Positions 27,233-35,330 of a DNA stretch of 64,000 nt are shown piece after piece (position 1 is the stretch's first letter; every line of letters begins with the position of its first letter). Source of the DNA: Myxococcales bacterium (GTDB taxonomy: Bacteria; Myxococcota_A; UBA9042); the NCBI GenBank assembly GCA_947491025.1, contig CANLIC010000010.1, forward strand, positions 1 to 64,000, given 5' to 3'. The position numbers and the translations under genes are program-made. The notes beneath the pieces are model-generated. The model saw nothing but the letters and a program-made list of their open reading frames with translations. It ran no database searches and had not been told where the DNA came from.

Positions 27233-28398
27233 TTGCAGCCTTCAGCGATGCGCAGCAGCTCGATCTCATGGAGCAACTCGGGGTCCTCGACCAGGGCCAC
27301 AAGCTGGTCGTCGTCGATTCCGAGCTTCACCTCATCGGCGGTCATCGCCAAGAACCGCCAAGCGCGGCCCCACGTCAGCAAGATGGCCTCACGCCAGCAC
27401 GGATCATCGCGCAGCAGCGTGTAGACCTCCGGGTAGTCCAGACGGGCCATGCGCAGGTAGCGTTCGGTGTACCAGAGGAAGGTCAAGATGCCGTCGCGCG
27501 CGCTGGTCGCGCCGATGACCCGGTCGCGCATGCCCATCTGGGTCGCCAGCGAGTGGACGTATTGCACCGTTTCCTCATGGAGCATGTCGAAGCCCTGATC
27601 ACCGCTCTCGAATTTCTGGTCCTTCGGATCTCCTGACAGATAGATTTTGGCGTAGGAGTCGCAGCCGTGGCTGCCCTTGCCCTTTGCGCAGTCCGGTCGC
27701 AGCGGGGCGTACGCATCGCCCTGCAACAGGCTGCGCGCGAAAGTCTTGCCGCCGAACTGGCTGCTGCCGCCCTTGCAGGTACGGGTGACGCCGTCTGCGA
27801 TGTGGTAGTGCGCGCCAGAGAACCCGCCCTTGGCCAGATCGTAGAAGTGCCCGCACTCGTGGACCAACACCTCGATGCGGTCGAGCACCTGCTTGGCGCT
27901 GCCGCGCTGTGACGCCGGCAGAAAGAGTTCAAAGCAGTTCTGTTGACCCTTGGCGATGCCCTCTTCGACCAGGAATCGCCCGGTCGGGTAGCGCAATGCC
28001 AGCACCTCGACGACGAGCTGCAGCGCCTGGGACTTGTCATAGCCGGCGACGAGCGCTTCGATGCTGGCATCCGCCGTCGGGCCCGGCTCATGGAGGCTGC
28101 CATCGAGGCAGCCGGGCTTGCGGTGTTGCGTCGCGACGCCGCCACCGCCGCCACCGCCGCCCGCCCCATCGGCGCTGCTGCCATCGGCGCCGGCGACGCC
28201 ACCAAAGCTTCCGACCGCCTCACCTCCCACGCAGCCGGACAGCCACACCGGGCCGAGGCAAAGGGTGGCAAGCCGAAGCGCGAGGCTGCCCCGATCAATG
28301 GGCCTTGCCTTTCTCGGGCCGGCGAAGGTGGCAAGCGAGGTGTGGCCTGCGGATGTCGAGCAGCCCGACGGCGCTGCGGGCGGCGGTTGCACTTTCAT
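27229..28398 (-). CDS. Lipoprotein with HExxH zinc-peptidase motif
   Basis: The start at ATG 28398 overlaps the upstream stop by ATGA; the open frame to 28737 continues in shadow. The 389-residue product has a lipobox LSGC (Cys56) after an unusually long N-region. A poly-Gly linker (about 80-88) leads into a helical domain containing VLVHECGHFYDL (HECGH at about 180-184), the signature of zinc metallopeptidases. A downstream HEETVQYVHSL could supply the third ligand. Cys residues at about 155, 182, 211, 237 and 243 suggest disulfides. I recognise no named family. Its neighbours are a small lipoprotein, a lamin-tail protein and a TPR protein, so it probably works at the outer membrane with them. 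Confidence 0.65.
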   Translation of the reverse strand: MKVQPPPAAPSGCSTSAGHTSLATFAGPRKARPIDRGSLALRLATLCLGPVWLSGCVGGEAVGSFGGVAGADGSSADGAGGGGGGGGVATQHRKPGCLDGSLHEPGPTADASIEALVAGYDKSQALQLVVEVLALRYPTGRFLVEEGIAKGQQNCFELFLPASQRGSAKQVLDRIEVLVHECGHFYDLAKGGFSGAHYHIADGVTRTCKGGSSQFGGKTFARSLLQGDAYAPLRPDCAKGKGSHGCDSYAKIYLSGDPKDQKFESGDQGFDMLHEETVQYVHSLATQMGMRDRVIGATSARDGILTFLWYTERYLRMARLDYPEVYTLLRDDPCWREAILLTWGRAWRFLAMTADEVKLGIDDDQLVALVEDPELLHEIELLRIAEGCK

Positions 28399-29060
28399 CT
28401 GGTCACTCCGGGCCCGCCCTCGTCTGCGGTCGGTGTGGGCGCCGTTGGCGGTGTGTAGGCCTCCGCAGGCGGCGGGGCATCGCCGAGGCCAGGCTGCGGC
28501 TGCTGGCCGTCGGGGGGCGCGTCGCCTGGTTGCGCCGGTCCCTGTGGCGGCTGCCAACCCTCGGGGACTCCTGGGTCTGGCCGAGCCTGACGATACGGCC
28601 CCACCCCTGGCGGCAGATGCGGCGGGCGGCGCATGTGCGCCTCCAAGTAGGCATTGCAGCGGCCGACGCGGTCGAAGCCAACGTAGGCGCCGGTGGCAAA
28701 AGCCAAGGCCAACAGGACTTTGGGCGCCCAGACCCAAGATGGGTCACTGGCGGAGGACTGGCTGTTGTCGGTGGCTCGGAGTGACGTGCTGGCCAGCTCT
28801 CCTACTTGGCCCAGCGCCAACACGGTGTCGACGATCGGCCAAAAGGGAGTCGACGTGCAGTGGACGGGACTCATGCCGCGCACCTGATCGGGCGGCGGCG
28901 GTTCCCTGACGAAGGCGAAGGAGCACCCCTGAAGCGCCCACACCGCCAGCAACAGGAGGCCGACCCCCCTGGCGCGAGATTTGCTCAAGGTTGACCTCGG
29001 GCTGCCGAGTTGGCCGACCCGCCGCTCGCTGGTCTTCACCGCTCTTGCCTGGGAACGCAT
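28395..29060 (-). CDS. Proline-rich lipoprotein of unknown function
   Basis: ATG 29060 is chosen because GGGAGG lies five bases upstream; 221 residues. The signal ends at lipobox LQGC (Cys46). The mature part has two Cys (VHCTSTPF and GRCNAYLEAH), a hydrophobic segment near 110-126 (VLLALAFATGAYVGF), and a long Pro/Gln/Gly tail (about 140-221). The hydrophobic segment plus lipidation suggests a small membrane-associated protein rather than an enzyme. It has no family that I recognise. Its stop overlaps the start of the HExxH lipoprotein gene (ATGA), so the two are translationally coupled. Confidence 0.6.
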   Translation of the reverse strand: MRSQARAVKTSERRVGQLGSPRSTLSKSRARGVGLLLLAVWALQGCSFAFVREPPPPDQVRGMSPVHCTSTPFWPIVDTVLALGQVGELASTSLRATDNSQSSASDPSWVWAPKVLLALAFATGAYVGFDRVGRCNAYLEAHMRRPPHLPPGVGPYRQARPDPGVPEGWQPPQGPAQPGDAPPDGQQPQPGLGDAPPPAEAYTPPTAPTPTADEGGPGVTR

Positions 29061-29113
29061 GGTCTCCCTCCCGCGGAGCGCCGCTGCATCGGCACGACGA
29101 GAGGCTAGCCCGA

Positions 29114-29926
29114 TCAGCGTCGGCTCGCTAGCGCCGCCGTGGCGACGACGCCCACGGGCGTTGTGCACCCCAGGTGACTCTGACCTGGGCTCCCGCGCTC
29201 GACGCGCAAATGGGGCTTTTGGGCGTGGCGCCATGAGGATCCAAGCGTCCCATCGGACGCGGCGCCTCGCCGCTCAAGCGCCACGCCGACCCGGTGGCGG
29301 GGCCACGGCCAACGCCCGGTCCAATAGGCGGTGTCGACGATTTCGCCGCGCCAGCGGAGCAGCAGGCGCCCGGCTCGGTTCGGGAGACGCATCGGTTGAA
29401 TGACCGCCGCGTCCGGCATCGCCCGTGTGGCGACCAGCAGCACCTGGCACGGTGCAAGGAGCGACGCGGCCGGGCGCTGGAGCGGGGCTTGCTTTCCCGA
29501 GGGCAACTCGAGCGCCAGGTCGGCGATCTCGGCGGTGACGCGGCCGACGTTGGCGATCTCCACGTACTCGCCGGCGGTGTCGTCGAGCAACATCGGATCG
29601 CTCATCACCTCGCTGATCCGCAGCTGCGGCCAACGACCACGCTCTGCCGGCGGCGCTGGCATGACACGCCCGGCGGGCAGTTGAACGGCGGCCGCTCCGC
29701 GGCGCTTTGGAGCCTTCGGCGAACGCGGCGCACTTTCGGTCTCGGCCTGGTCCGCCTCCAGCAGCGGCGAATCGACGGCAGCCGACTTGGGCGCCGCAGC
29801 GATCAGGGGCCGCGGGCCCGCGTGGGCGTCGCCGCCGCAGGCGAGGTGGGCGAGGTGGGCCAAGCTGGCGAGCAGACAAGACACGTGGGCGCGCAGGGCT
29901 CCGGGACAGAGGGGACGATGGGACAT
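29114..29926 (-). CDS. Secreted protein with lamin-tail-like domain
   Basis: ATG 29926 has GGAGA upstream; 270 residues. A hydrophobic N-terminus with LAHLAC (Cys30) suggests lipidation. After a Pro/Ala/Lys linker, residues about 100-215 follow the lamin tail domain (LTD) pattern: RISEVMSDPMLLDDTAGEYVE, then IANVG, ADLALELPSG, a central PCQVLLVATR and a final strand VDTAYWTG. LTDs are Ig-like beta-sandwiches frequent in bacterial surface and nuclease proteins, where they bind other macromolecules. The C-terminal 55 residues are basic and unassigned. It is the first gene of the minus cluster 29926-26426 and lies 53 bases ahead of the next start, consistent with one operon. Confidence 0.65.
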   Translation of the reverse strand: MSHRPLCPGALRAHVSCLLASLAHLAHLACGGDAHAGPRPLIAAAPKSAAVDSPLLEADQAETESAPRSPKAPKRRGAAAVQLPAGRVMPAPPAERGRWPQLRISEVMSDPMLLDDTAGEYVEIANVGRVTAEIADLALELPSGKQAPLQRPAASLLAPCQVLLVATRAMPDAAVIQPMRLPNRAGRLLLRWRGEIVDTAYWTGRWPWPRHRVGVALERRGAASDGTLGSSWRHAQKPHLRVERGSPGQSHLGCTTPVGVVATAALASRR

Positions 29927-30120
29927 GGCAGGGTCTCCTTCGGCTCTTGGGGCCGCCCAGGACGGGCTGACCAACGTGCCGTTGCGAACCCAGCAAGTTG
30001 CAAACGGCGTGCCAGCGGCTCTGCGGCAGGCGGCGCGCGTGGAACTCCATGAATGGGAAGAGGTTCATCCGCACGCCACCTGCGAATGAGCGCCGTCCGC
30101 CGGGTCGCCACATGGGCGAT

Positions 30121-30164
30121 GAGACGGTGTCGAGACGGTCTCGAGACGGTCTCGAGACGGTCTC
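30121..30164. repeat. Four tandem copies of an 11-bp palindromic repeat (GAGACGGTCTC)
   Basis: Copies lie at 30121-30131 (one substitution, GAGACGGTGTC), 30132-30142, 30143-30153 and 30154-30164. Each perfect copy is GAGAC-G-GTCTC, an inverted repeat around one base, so the array is both tandem and palindromic. Spacing of 11 bp places successive copies on about the same helix face. The location in a divergent promoter region fits a cooperative protein-binding array; slippage-generated repeat is the alternative. Confidence 0.85.
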
Positions 30165-30399
30165 ATGCCCTCCCGGTGCCGATCAGGTAGCGCGCTCGTC
30201 TGCACGGAGGCCGCGTATCGTAGGTTGCCGTCGTTCGCCTGGCGTGTTTGCTTTGCCTTCTGCGCCCGGAGACCGGGAGGGACGAGTCGGCGGGGGTCGG
30301 CCTCGGCAGGCGCCGACCCGTCCGAACCGGCCTCGGCGATGACGCAGCGAAGCGTGGAAGGCGGCGCGCCGGGCTCAAGCCGGCGTCAGGCTGGGACGC

Positions 30400-30429
30400 T
30401 TGCACCGAGGCGATCTTACGCACTACACT
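30400..30429 (+). promoter_or_regulatory. Sigma-70-like promoter candidate for the PEGA gene
   Basis: TTGCAC (30400-30405) and TACACT (30424-30429) are separated by 18 bases, with the predicted start about 60 bases ahead of ATG 30496. The -10 hexamer is identical to the one proposed at 3354-3359. The match is moderate and untested. Confidence 0.35.
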
Positions 30430-30495
30430 CCCGCCCACCTCCCGCCTGCGCCAGTTCCCGGCCAGCTCGGTGGGCGGTCCCCACGAGGTCACTCC

Positions 30496-32052
30496 ATGTT
30501 CCGTTGCCATGATCGAGCCCGCGCGTTTCTCGCGGCGTCCCTCTCTGCCCTGCTGATGTGGACCCCGCTGACGCCGGCCCTGGCCGCCGAGGGCGAGGTC
30601 GAGCGCACGGTGGTGCTCGTCGAGCTGCGGCAGGGCATGGAGGCCAACAGCCTCTCGCTCGATTACCTGCGCGAGACCGCCAAGGCCTTGGCAGAGGCCG
30701 CCAGCGGCGACTTCATCGTGGTGCCGACGGAAAAGGTCGTCGAGCGGGTCGGCGGCAACCGGCAGCAGGTGCCCACGGCGCTCACCGATGAGCGGCGCGC
30801 CAGCCTCGACGAGGCCCGCAAGAAGGGCGTCGAGTACCTCGACAAGGCAGACGCCGCCAACGCGATCAAGGCGTTGCGCGCGGCGGAGGCCAAGTACCGC
30901 GCCGCCATCGCCGCGCCCGGTGCCGACGAGGCGCTGCGCCGGGCCTACCTCGACGTGTTGGCGCAGCTGGCGACTGCGCACAAGATCGCCAACGACAATG
31001 AGGCAGCGCGCGAAGTGTTCCGCACCGTCATCACGACCTTCGGGGCGAGCGCGCCGATCACCGACAACGACTACCGGCCCGACGTCGTGGCCATCTTCCA
31101 GTCGGTCGTCGGCGAGATGAAGAAGATGCCACAAGGCTCGGTCGAGGTCGCCTCGACCCCCACCGGCGCCCGTGTGCTGGTCGGCGGCATCGATCGCGGC
31201 GAGACGCCGGCGCAGGTGCAGAATCTCATCCCGGGCCTCTACAGCGTCCGTGCTGTGCAGGGCACCACGACCTCGCTGCTGCACCGCGTGCGCGTCGAGG
31301 CCGGCAAGGCGACCAAGCTGATCATCGAGATCCCGTTCGAGTCGCACCTCGTGCTCGAGGACAACAACGTCGGCCTTGCCTACAAGGACATCGACGAAGC
31401 GCGGGCGCGCTTGAGCAGCGACGGCTTGGCGATTGGAAAGGCGATGGACGTCAACGTCGTCGCCGTCATCGGCGTCGTCGACCGCAAGCTGCAGGCGTTC
31501 CTCATCGACGTGGCCACCGGCAAGGTGACGCCGACCGCCGCCGCGTCCGTGCCGCAGATCGGCGTCTCGAAGCGCGCCGTGGCTCGAATCGTTCAGGCGA
31601 TTACAGGCAAAGGCGACGTGCCCCCGCCCGAGGAAGTCCGCAAGCCTTGGTACACCTCGGTGCCCGGCCTCGCCCTTGGCGGCGCCGGTCTGGTCTCGCT
31701 GGTGGTCGGCCTCGCCTTCTCCGGCAGCCTGGGCGACGTCACCATCTTCCCCTGTGAGACCGACACGACGCTCAGCAAGTCGGTCTGCCCCGCGGGCAAG
31801 TATGGCACCACCGGCGGGCAGATCGCCGCGCGCCTCGCTGAGGACGACATCAACTCCGACCGCACCATCGCCGGCGTGGGCATCGGCCTCGGTGCCGCGC
31901 TCCTCGCCGGCAGCGCCGTGATGTTCTACCTGCACTCCCGCGGCGGTGCTGGCGCTGAAGAGGCTGCACTGCTGCAAGGCCGCGACGGCGTGTTGACGCT
32001 GCCACCGGCGAGCTTCGGCAGCGCCCGCACGGTGTTCATCGCCGCGCCGTGA
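30496..32052 (+). CDS. PEGA-domain protein with N-terminal helical repeats and TM tail
   Basis: ATG 30496 is preceded by GAGGT seven bases upstream; 518 residues. A signal peptide (ALLMWTPLTPALA, ending near 30) is followed by a helical, TPR-like region (about 35-205). The PEGA domain lies at about 214-285 (GSVEVASTPTGARVLVGGIDRGETPAQVQNLIPGLYSVRAV). Next comes a mixed domain (about 290-375), then two hydrophobic segments (about 391-410 and 458-476) separated by a loop with two Cys (FPCETDT, SVCPAG). PEGA domains are beta-sandwich modules of surface proteins; the family has no defined activity. It is co-transcribed with the methyltransferase gene, which overlaps its stop by GTGA. Confidence 0.75.
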   Translation: MFRCHDRARAFLAASLSALLMWTPLTPALAAEGEVERTVVLVELRQGMEANSLSLDYLRETAKALAEAASGDFIVVPTEKVVERVGGNRQQVPTALTDERRASLDEARKKGVEYLDKADAANAIKALRAAEAKYRAAIAAPGADEALRRAYLDVLAQLATAHKIANDNEAAREVFRTVITTFGASAPITDNDYRPDVVAIFQSVVGEMKKMPQGSVEVASTPTGARVLVGGIDRGETPAQVQNLIPGLYSVRAVQGTTTSLLHRVRVEAGKATKLIIEIPFESHLVLEDNNVGLAYKDIDEARARLSSDGLAIGKAMDVNVVAVIGVVDRKLQAFLIDVATGKVTPTAAASVPQIGVSKRAVARIVQAITGKGDVPPPEEVRKPWYTSVPGLALGGAGLVSLVVGLAFSGSLGDVTIFPCETDTTLSKSVCPAGKYGTTGGQIAARLAEDDINSDRTIAGVGIGLGAALLAGSAVMFYLHSRGGAGAEEAALLQGRDGVLTLPPASFGSARTVFIAAP

Positions 32053-32921
32053 GCGACTCAGGCCGGCCACCCTGGCTCGGCGAAGACGAGACCCTCGATC
32101 TGCTGCTCGACGACCGCGTCGCGCTCATCCAGGCGCGGCGGGGCTACCGCACGTCGGTGGACTCGCTGTTGCTCGCCGCCGTCGCCGCTGAGGTGGCCGA
32201 GGGCGACACGGCGCTCTGGGCGCGGCTCTGCGACGGCGCGGCTGCGCTCGACCTGGGCGCCGGCAGCGGTTTGGTCTCGCTCTTGCTCGGGATGCGGCTG
32301 CGGGCACGCGGCGCGGCCAACGTCTCGCTCCGGCTCCTGGAGCTGCAGCCACAGCTGGCGGCACGCGCCGAGCGCAACCTCGCGCTCAACGGCCTGGCCG
32401 CGGGCTCGGAGGTTGTCTGTGCGGACCTCGCGGACCCGGTGCTGACCTTGCCAACCGCCGCCCTCGTCGTCTGCAACCCGCCTTACTTTCGCGCTGCAGG
32501 CCGCATGGCGCCGCGTACCGCCGAGAAGACGCTGGCGCACTACGAGAACAGCGCCAGCCTTGAGCGCTTCTGCGAAGTGGCGGCGACCGCGCTCCAAAGC
32601 GATGGCTGCGCCCTCTTTGTCTACCCCTTCGAGGGCCACACCCGCCTACTGGCAGCGCTGTTGGCGGCGGGGCTCGGCGACCGGCAGCTGCGCACCTACT
32701 GCCACCTGCCGGCGGCACCCACGCCACGTCGCGTGGTCGTCATCGCGCGGCCCGGCCCCGCTGCGTTGGTGCGCGCGCCCCTCCAGGCGCTGATGGATCG
32801 CGATCCGCCGGACAGCCTGTACGCGAATTTTCTTGTTGACTTTCTGGACGCTCTGCCGCGTGGCGCTGCCGAATGGGGGCTTCCTTGCCCGAGCCCAGGG
32901 CGGATGCTACCTTGCAGATGA
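32049..32921 (+). CDS. TrmN6-like class I SAM N6-adenine methyltransferase
   Basis: The 290-residue protein starts at GTG 32049, overlapping the preceding stop by four bases. It opens with RVALIQARRGYRTSVDSLLLA, the typical lead-in of the tRNA1(Val) A37 methyltransferase family (TrmN6/YfiC). Next are the SAM-binding motif ALDLGAGSGLVSLLLG (about 65-80) and the catalytic VVCNPPYF (about 142-149). The RRGYR...DSLLLA and NPPYF combination is specific to this family. It probably methylates an adenine in a tRNA, but substrate identity cannot be read from sequence alone. Length is slightly above the usual 245-250 residues because of a short C-terminal extension. Confidence 0.78.
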   Translation: MSDSGRPPWLGEDETLDLLLDDRVALIQARRGYRTSVDSLLLAAVAAEVAEGDTALWARLCDGAAALDLGAGSGLVSLLLGMRLRARGAANVSLRLLELQPQLAARAERNLALNGLAAGSEVVCADLADPVLTLPTAALVVCNPPYFRAAGRMAPRTAEKTLAHYENSASLERFCEVAATALQSDGCALFVYPFEGHTRLLAALLAAGLGDRQLRTYCHLPAAPTPRRVVVIARPGPAALVRAPLQALMDRDPPDSLYANFLVDFLDALPRGAAEWGLPCPSPGRMLPCR

Positions 32922-32986
32922 ACCAAGAGGCCGCATCGCGCGTCTCTTTGGTGAGGGAAGGGGGGACCAGGGAGACGGAGGACGCC

Positions 32987-33286
32987 ATGCTCGACGCCTT
33001 CATCATCGACGAGATCCTACGTCGCGAGCGCGCTGAGCGCGGCATCGCCCCCCAGTTAGAGCGCCCAAACCTCGTCCCACCGCATCCACCGATCGCGCCA
33101 CGCCTTCCTGGCGGCGATGACCGCGACGGCGACGCGGATGGCGGCGAAGAGATGGACCGGTCGGAAAGAGGGAGCCACGAGCCGCCCCCGCGCTGGGATC
33201 GCGACCCGCCGGCGCCCGCACGTGGCGTCATCATCCTCGGCGAAGACGTCGAGGCCAACGATGGCCGCACCATCCTCGACATGTAG
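32987..33286 (+). CDS. Small conserved acidic protein of unknown function
   Basis: ATG 32987 has GGAG six bases upstream and gives a 99-residue product beginning MLDAFIIDEILRRERAERG. An upstream ATG at 32918 overlaps the methyltransferase stop by ATGA and is an alternative, but the later start matches the usual beginning of similar small proteins that I recall from other Gram-negative bacteria. The N-terminal amphipathic helix is followed by a Pro/Asp/Glu/Arg-rich, probably disordered middle and a short hydrophobic end (RGVIILGEDVE, then RTILDM). No catalytic motif is visible. It is probably cytoplasmic and co-transcribed with the methyltransferase. Confidence 0.65.
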   Translation: MLDAFIIDEILRRERAERGIAPQLERPNLVPPHPPIAPRLPGGDDRDGDADGGEEMDRSERGSHEPPPRWDRDPPAPARGVIILGEDVEANDGRTILDM

Positions 33287-33364
33287 GGAAGGACAACGGG
33301 CTGCGGCCGGGCCTCGGCCGGGCCAGCGCTCGGGCCGAGCCTCGACCGCGCGGGGCTGCCGGCC

Positions 33365-34054
33365 CTAGATCTCCGACCTGTGCGTAATCACGCGGTCGAT
33401 CAGGCCGTAGGCGATGGCCTCCTCGGCCAAGAGCCAGTAGTCGCGCTGGGTGTCGCGCTCGATGCGCTCCAGCGGCTGGCCGGTCTCCGCGGCGAGCAGG
33501 CGGTTGAGTCGATCGCGGGTCTTGAGCAGCTCGTTGGCCGTGATCTCGAGGTCGCTTGCCGGTCCGTAGACCGTCATCGGTACCAAGGGCTGGTGGATGA
33601 GCAGGCGCGTATTCGGCAGCGCCAGGCGGTCCTTGCGCACAGCGGCCATCAGGATGACGGTGGCGATGCTGGCGCAGAGGCCGGTGCAGACGATGCGGAT
33701 CGGCGGCTGGACGAAGCGCATCACGTCGTAGATCGCGAAGCCTGCCGTGACGCTCCCGCCGGGTGAGTTGACGAGCATCGTGATCGGCGCTGTCGCGTCG
33801 TCGGCCTCGAGGGCCAAGAGTTGGGCGATCACGCGCTCGGCCAGCTTGTCATCGACCTTGCCGAAGAGCTGGATCTGCCGGCTCTTGAACAAGCGATCAC
33901 CGATGGGCGAGCCGCCGGCCCCGGCCTCCGCCTTGGGTGGCTCAGAATGAGAGGGATCGACGGGCGCGCGTGGTGGATCGGGCTCGTCCGCGTCGGGGTC
34001 GTCCGCCGGCTCATCCTCGGCCAGGCGAACGCTCTGCTTCGGCTGCAAGATCAT
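33365..34054 (-). CDS. clpP: ATP-dependent Clp protease proteolytic subunit
   Basis: ATG 34054 has AGGAG five bases upstream; the product has 229 residues. The catalytic triad is intact: Ser129 in GLCASIATVILMAA, His154 in LLIHQPL and Asp201 in IERDTQRDYWLLAEEA. The oxyanion/strand motif NSPGGSV is at about 97-102. The serine context (CASIA rather than the usual AASMG) is unusual. The first about 45 residues are an acidic, Pro-rich extension that ordinary ClpP lacks. It lies next to neither tig nor clpX, so it may be a secondary ClpP paralogue. It would form the barrel peptidase that works with ClpX or ClpA-type unfoldases in the cytoplasm. Confidence 0.9.
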   Translation of the reverse strand: MILQPKQSVRLAEDEPADDPDADEPDPPRAPVDPSHSEPPKAEAGAGGSPIGDRLFKSRQIQLFGKVDDKLAERVIAQLLALEADDATAPITMLVNSPGGSVTAGFAIYDVMRFVQPPIRIVCTGLCASIATVILMAAVRKDRLALPNTRLLIHQPLVPMTVYGPASDLEITANELLKTRDRLNRLLAAETGQPLERIERDTQRDYWLLAEEAIAYGLIDRVITHRSEI

Positions 34055-34172
34055 GGGGCTCCTTCGGGCATTGGGCGCTCTAGCGCCGCCTGTGCGCGTT
34101 CGGTCGCGGTGCTGCGAGCTCTCGTTCGCAGCCCCCGCGGCCAACCGCCTGCCGCGCGGGGGGGCCAGCACG

Positions 34173-35330
34173 CTAGCACGCGAGCGCGGCCTGCACCACT
34201 TCGATGACCCGGGCCTGCTCGTCGGCGCGCAGCCCCGGATAGACCGGCAGCGACAGCACCTCGGCAGCAGCGCGCTCGGCGTGAGGCAGCGCCGCCTGCG
34301 GCATGGCGTCGGCCAAGGCCGGGCAGCGGTGCAGCGGGACGGTGTAGTAGACCGCGCTGCCAATGCCGGCGGCCGTCAGCGCCTGGGCCAGGGCGTCACG
34401 TCGCGGGGTGCGCAGCGTGAATTGGTTCCAGGCGTGCCCTGGGGTTGCCGTCGGGAGAATGAGTCGCTCGGCGTCGTGGAGCGGTCGCAGCGCCTCGAGG
34501 TAGGTCGCGGCGTTGCGCTGACGGGCGGCGATCCAAGACGGCAGCACCGGCAGCAACACCTGCAGCAGCGCCGCTTGCAGCGCATCGAGCCGGAAGTTGC
34601 CGCCGAGGGCGCTAAAGACGTCGCGTCCGGCGCGGCCGTGCTGCCGCAGGCGCTCGACTGCGGCCAGCAGGTCGAGGTCGTCGCCGAACACCGCGCCGCC
34701 GTCTCCGAGCGCACCGAGATTCTTGGCCGGAAAAAACGACAACGTGCCGGCGCGGCCGGACAAGCCGACGCTGCGGCCCTGTGCGTCGCGGGCGCCGATG
34801 GCCTGGGCGCAGTCCTCGATGAGGACGCCGCCGCGCGCCTTGCAGAGCGCCGCCAATGGGTCGCAGTCGGCCGGTTCGCCGTAGAGGTGGACGGCCAGGA
34901 TGCCTGCGGTGCGGTTGCCCCAGGCGCGCTCGAACGCCTCGGCGGTGGGCAAGAAGCCTTCGGCGGACAGGTCGACGAAGACCGGACGCAGGCCGGCGCG
35001 CACGATGGAGCTGGCCGACGCAATGAAGGTGAAGGGCGTGCACAAGATCTCGGCGCCAGTCGGCAGCCGCAGGGCCATGAACGTGGCGAGCAAGGCATCG
35101 CTGCCGCTTGAGACGCCGACGGCACGTCGGGCGCCGAGGCTGCTCGCCAGCGCTTGCTCAAAGGCGGCGACCTCGGGGCCGAGGACAAAGACGGCGTGCT
35201 GCAGGACGCGCGCAAAAGCCGCTTGGAGCGCTGCGTCGTGGGGCGCCAGCAAGCGCCGCGGGTCGAAAAAGGGCACCTGCGCCGGCGCCCGGTTCGCTGC
35301 CTGGGCGTGGGTCCCCGCGGCCGCGCTCAC
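34173..35330 (-). CDS. DegT/DnrJ/EryC1 sugar aminotransferase (WbpE-like)
   Basis: GTG 35330 overlaps the stop of the upstream fused gene by GTGA; 385 residues. It shows the fold-type I PLP pattern of sugar-nucleotide aminotransferases: FDPRRLLAPHDAAL at the start, SSGSDALLATFMALRL, IEDCAQAIGA (Asp173) and SFFPAKNLGALGDGGA with Schiff-base Lys203. The end contains YYTVPLHRCPAL and SLPVYPGL, conserved in the family. Next to a WbpB/WbpD-type fusion, the likely reaction is amination of the 3-keto sugar nucleotide (WbpE step) on the way to a 2,3-diacetamido-uronic acid. Closely related 3-amino or 4-amino sugar pathways cannot be excluded. Confidence 0.85.
   Translation of the reverse strand: MSAAAGTHAQAANRAPAQVPFFDPRRLLAPHDAALQAAFARVLQHAVFVLGPEVAAFEQALASSLGARRAVGVSSGSDALLATFMALRLPTGAEILCTPFTFIASASSIVRAGLRPVFVDLSAEGFLPTAEAFERAWGNRTAGILAVHLYGEPADCDPLAALCKARGGVLIEDCAQAIGARDAQGRSVGLSGRAGTLSFFPAKNLGALGDGGAVFGDDLDLLAAVERLRQHGRAGRDVFSALGGNFRLDALQAALLQVLLPVLPSWIAARQRNAATYLEALRPLHDAERLILPTATPGHAWNQFTLRTPRRDALAQALTAAGIGSAVYYTVPLHRCPALADAMPQAALPHAERAAAEVLSLPVYPGLRADEQARVIEVVQAALAC

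Larger units (their letters stand above)
29927..30495. other. Divergent intergenic region with 11-bp repeats and a promoter-like site
   Basis: This 569-base gap separates the minus-strand lamin-tail operon from the plus-strand PEGA gene. It holds four tandem 11-bp near-palindromes (30121-30164) and a promoter-like pair (30400-30429), annotated separately. Open frames that cross it (for example from 30165) lack ribosome sites and are Arg-rich, so I do not call a gene. Confidence 0.5.

Noticed and set aside
30163..32070. Minus-strand frame of 635 residues over the PEGA gene
   Set aside because: Shadow of the plus-strand gene; the plus frame has a signal peptide, a PEGA domain and TM segments.
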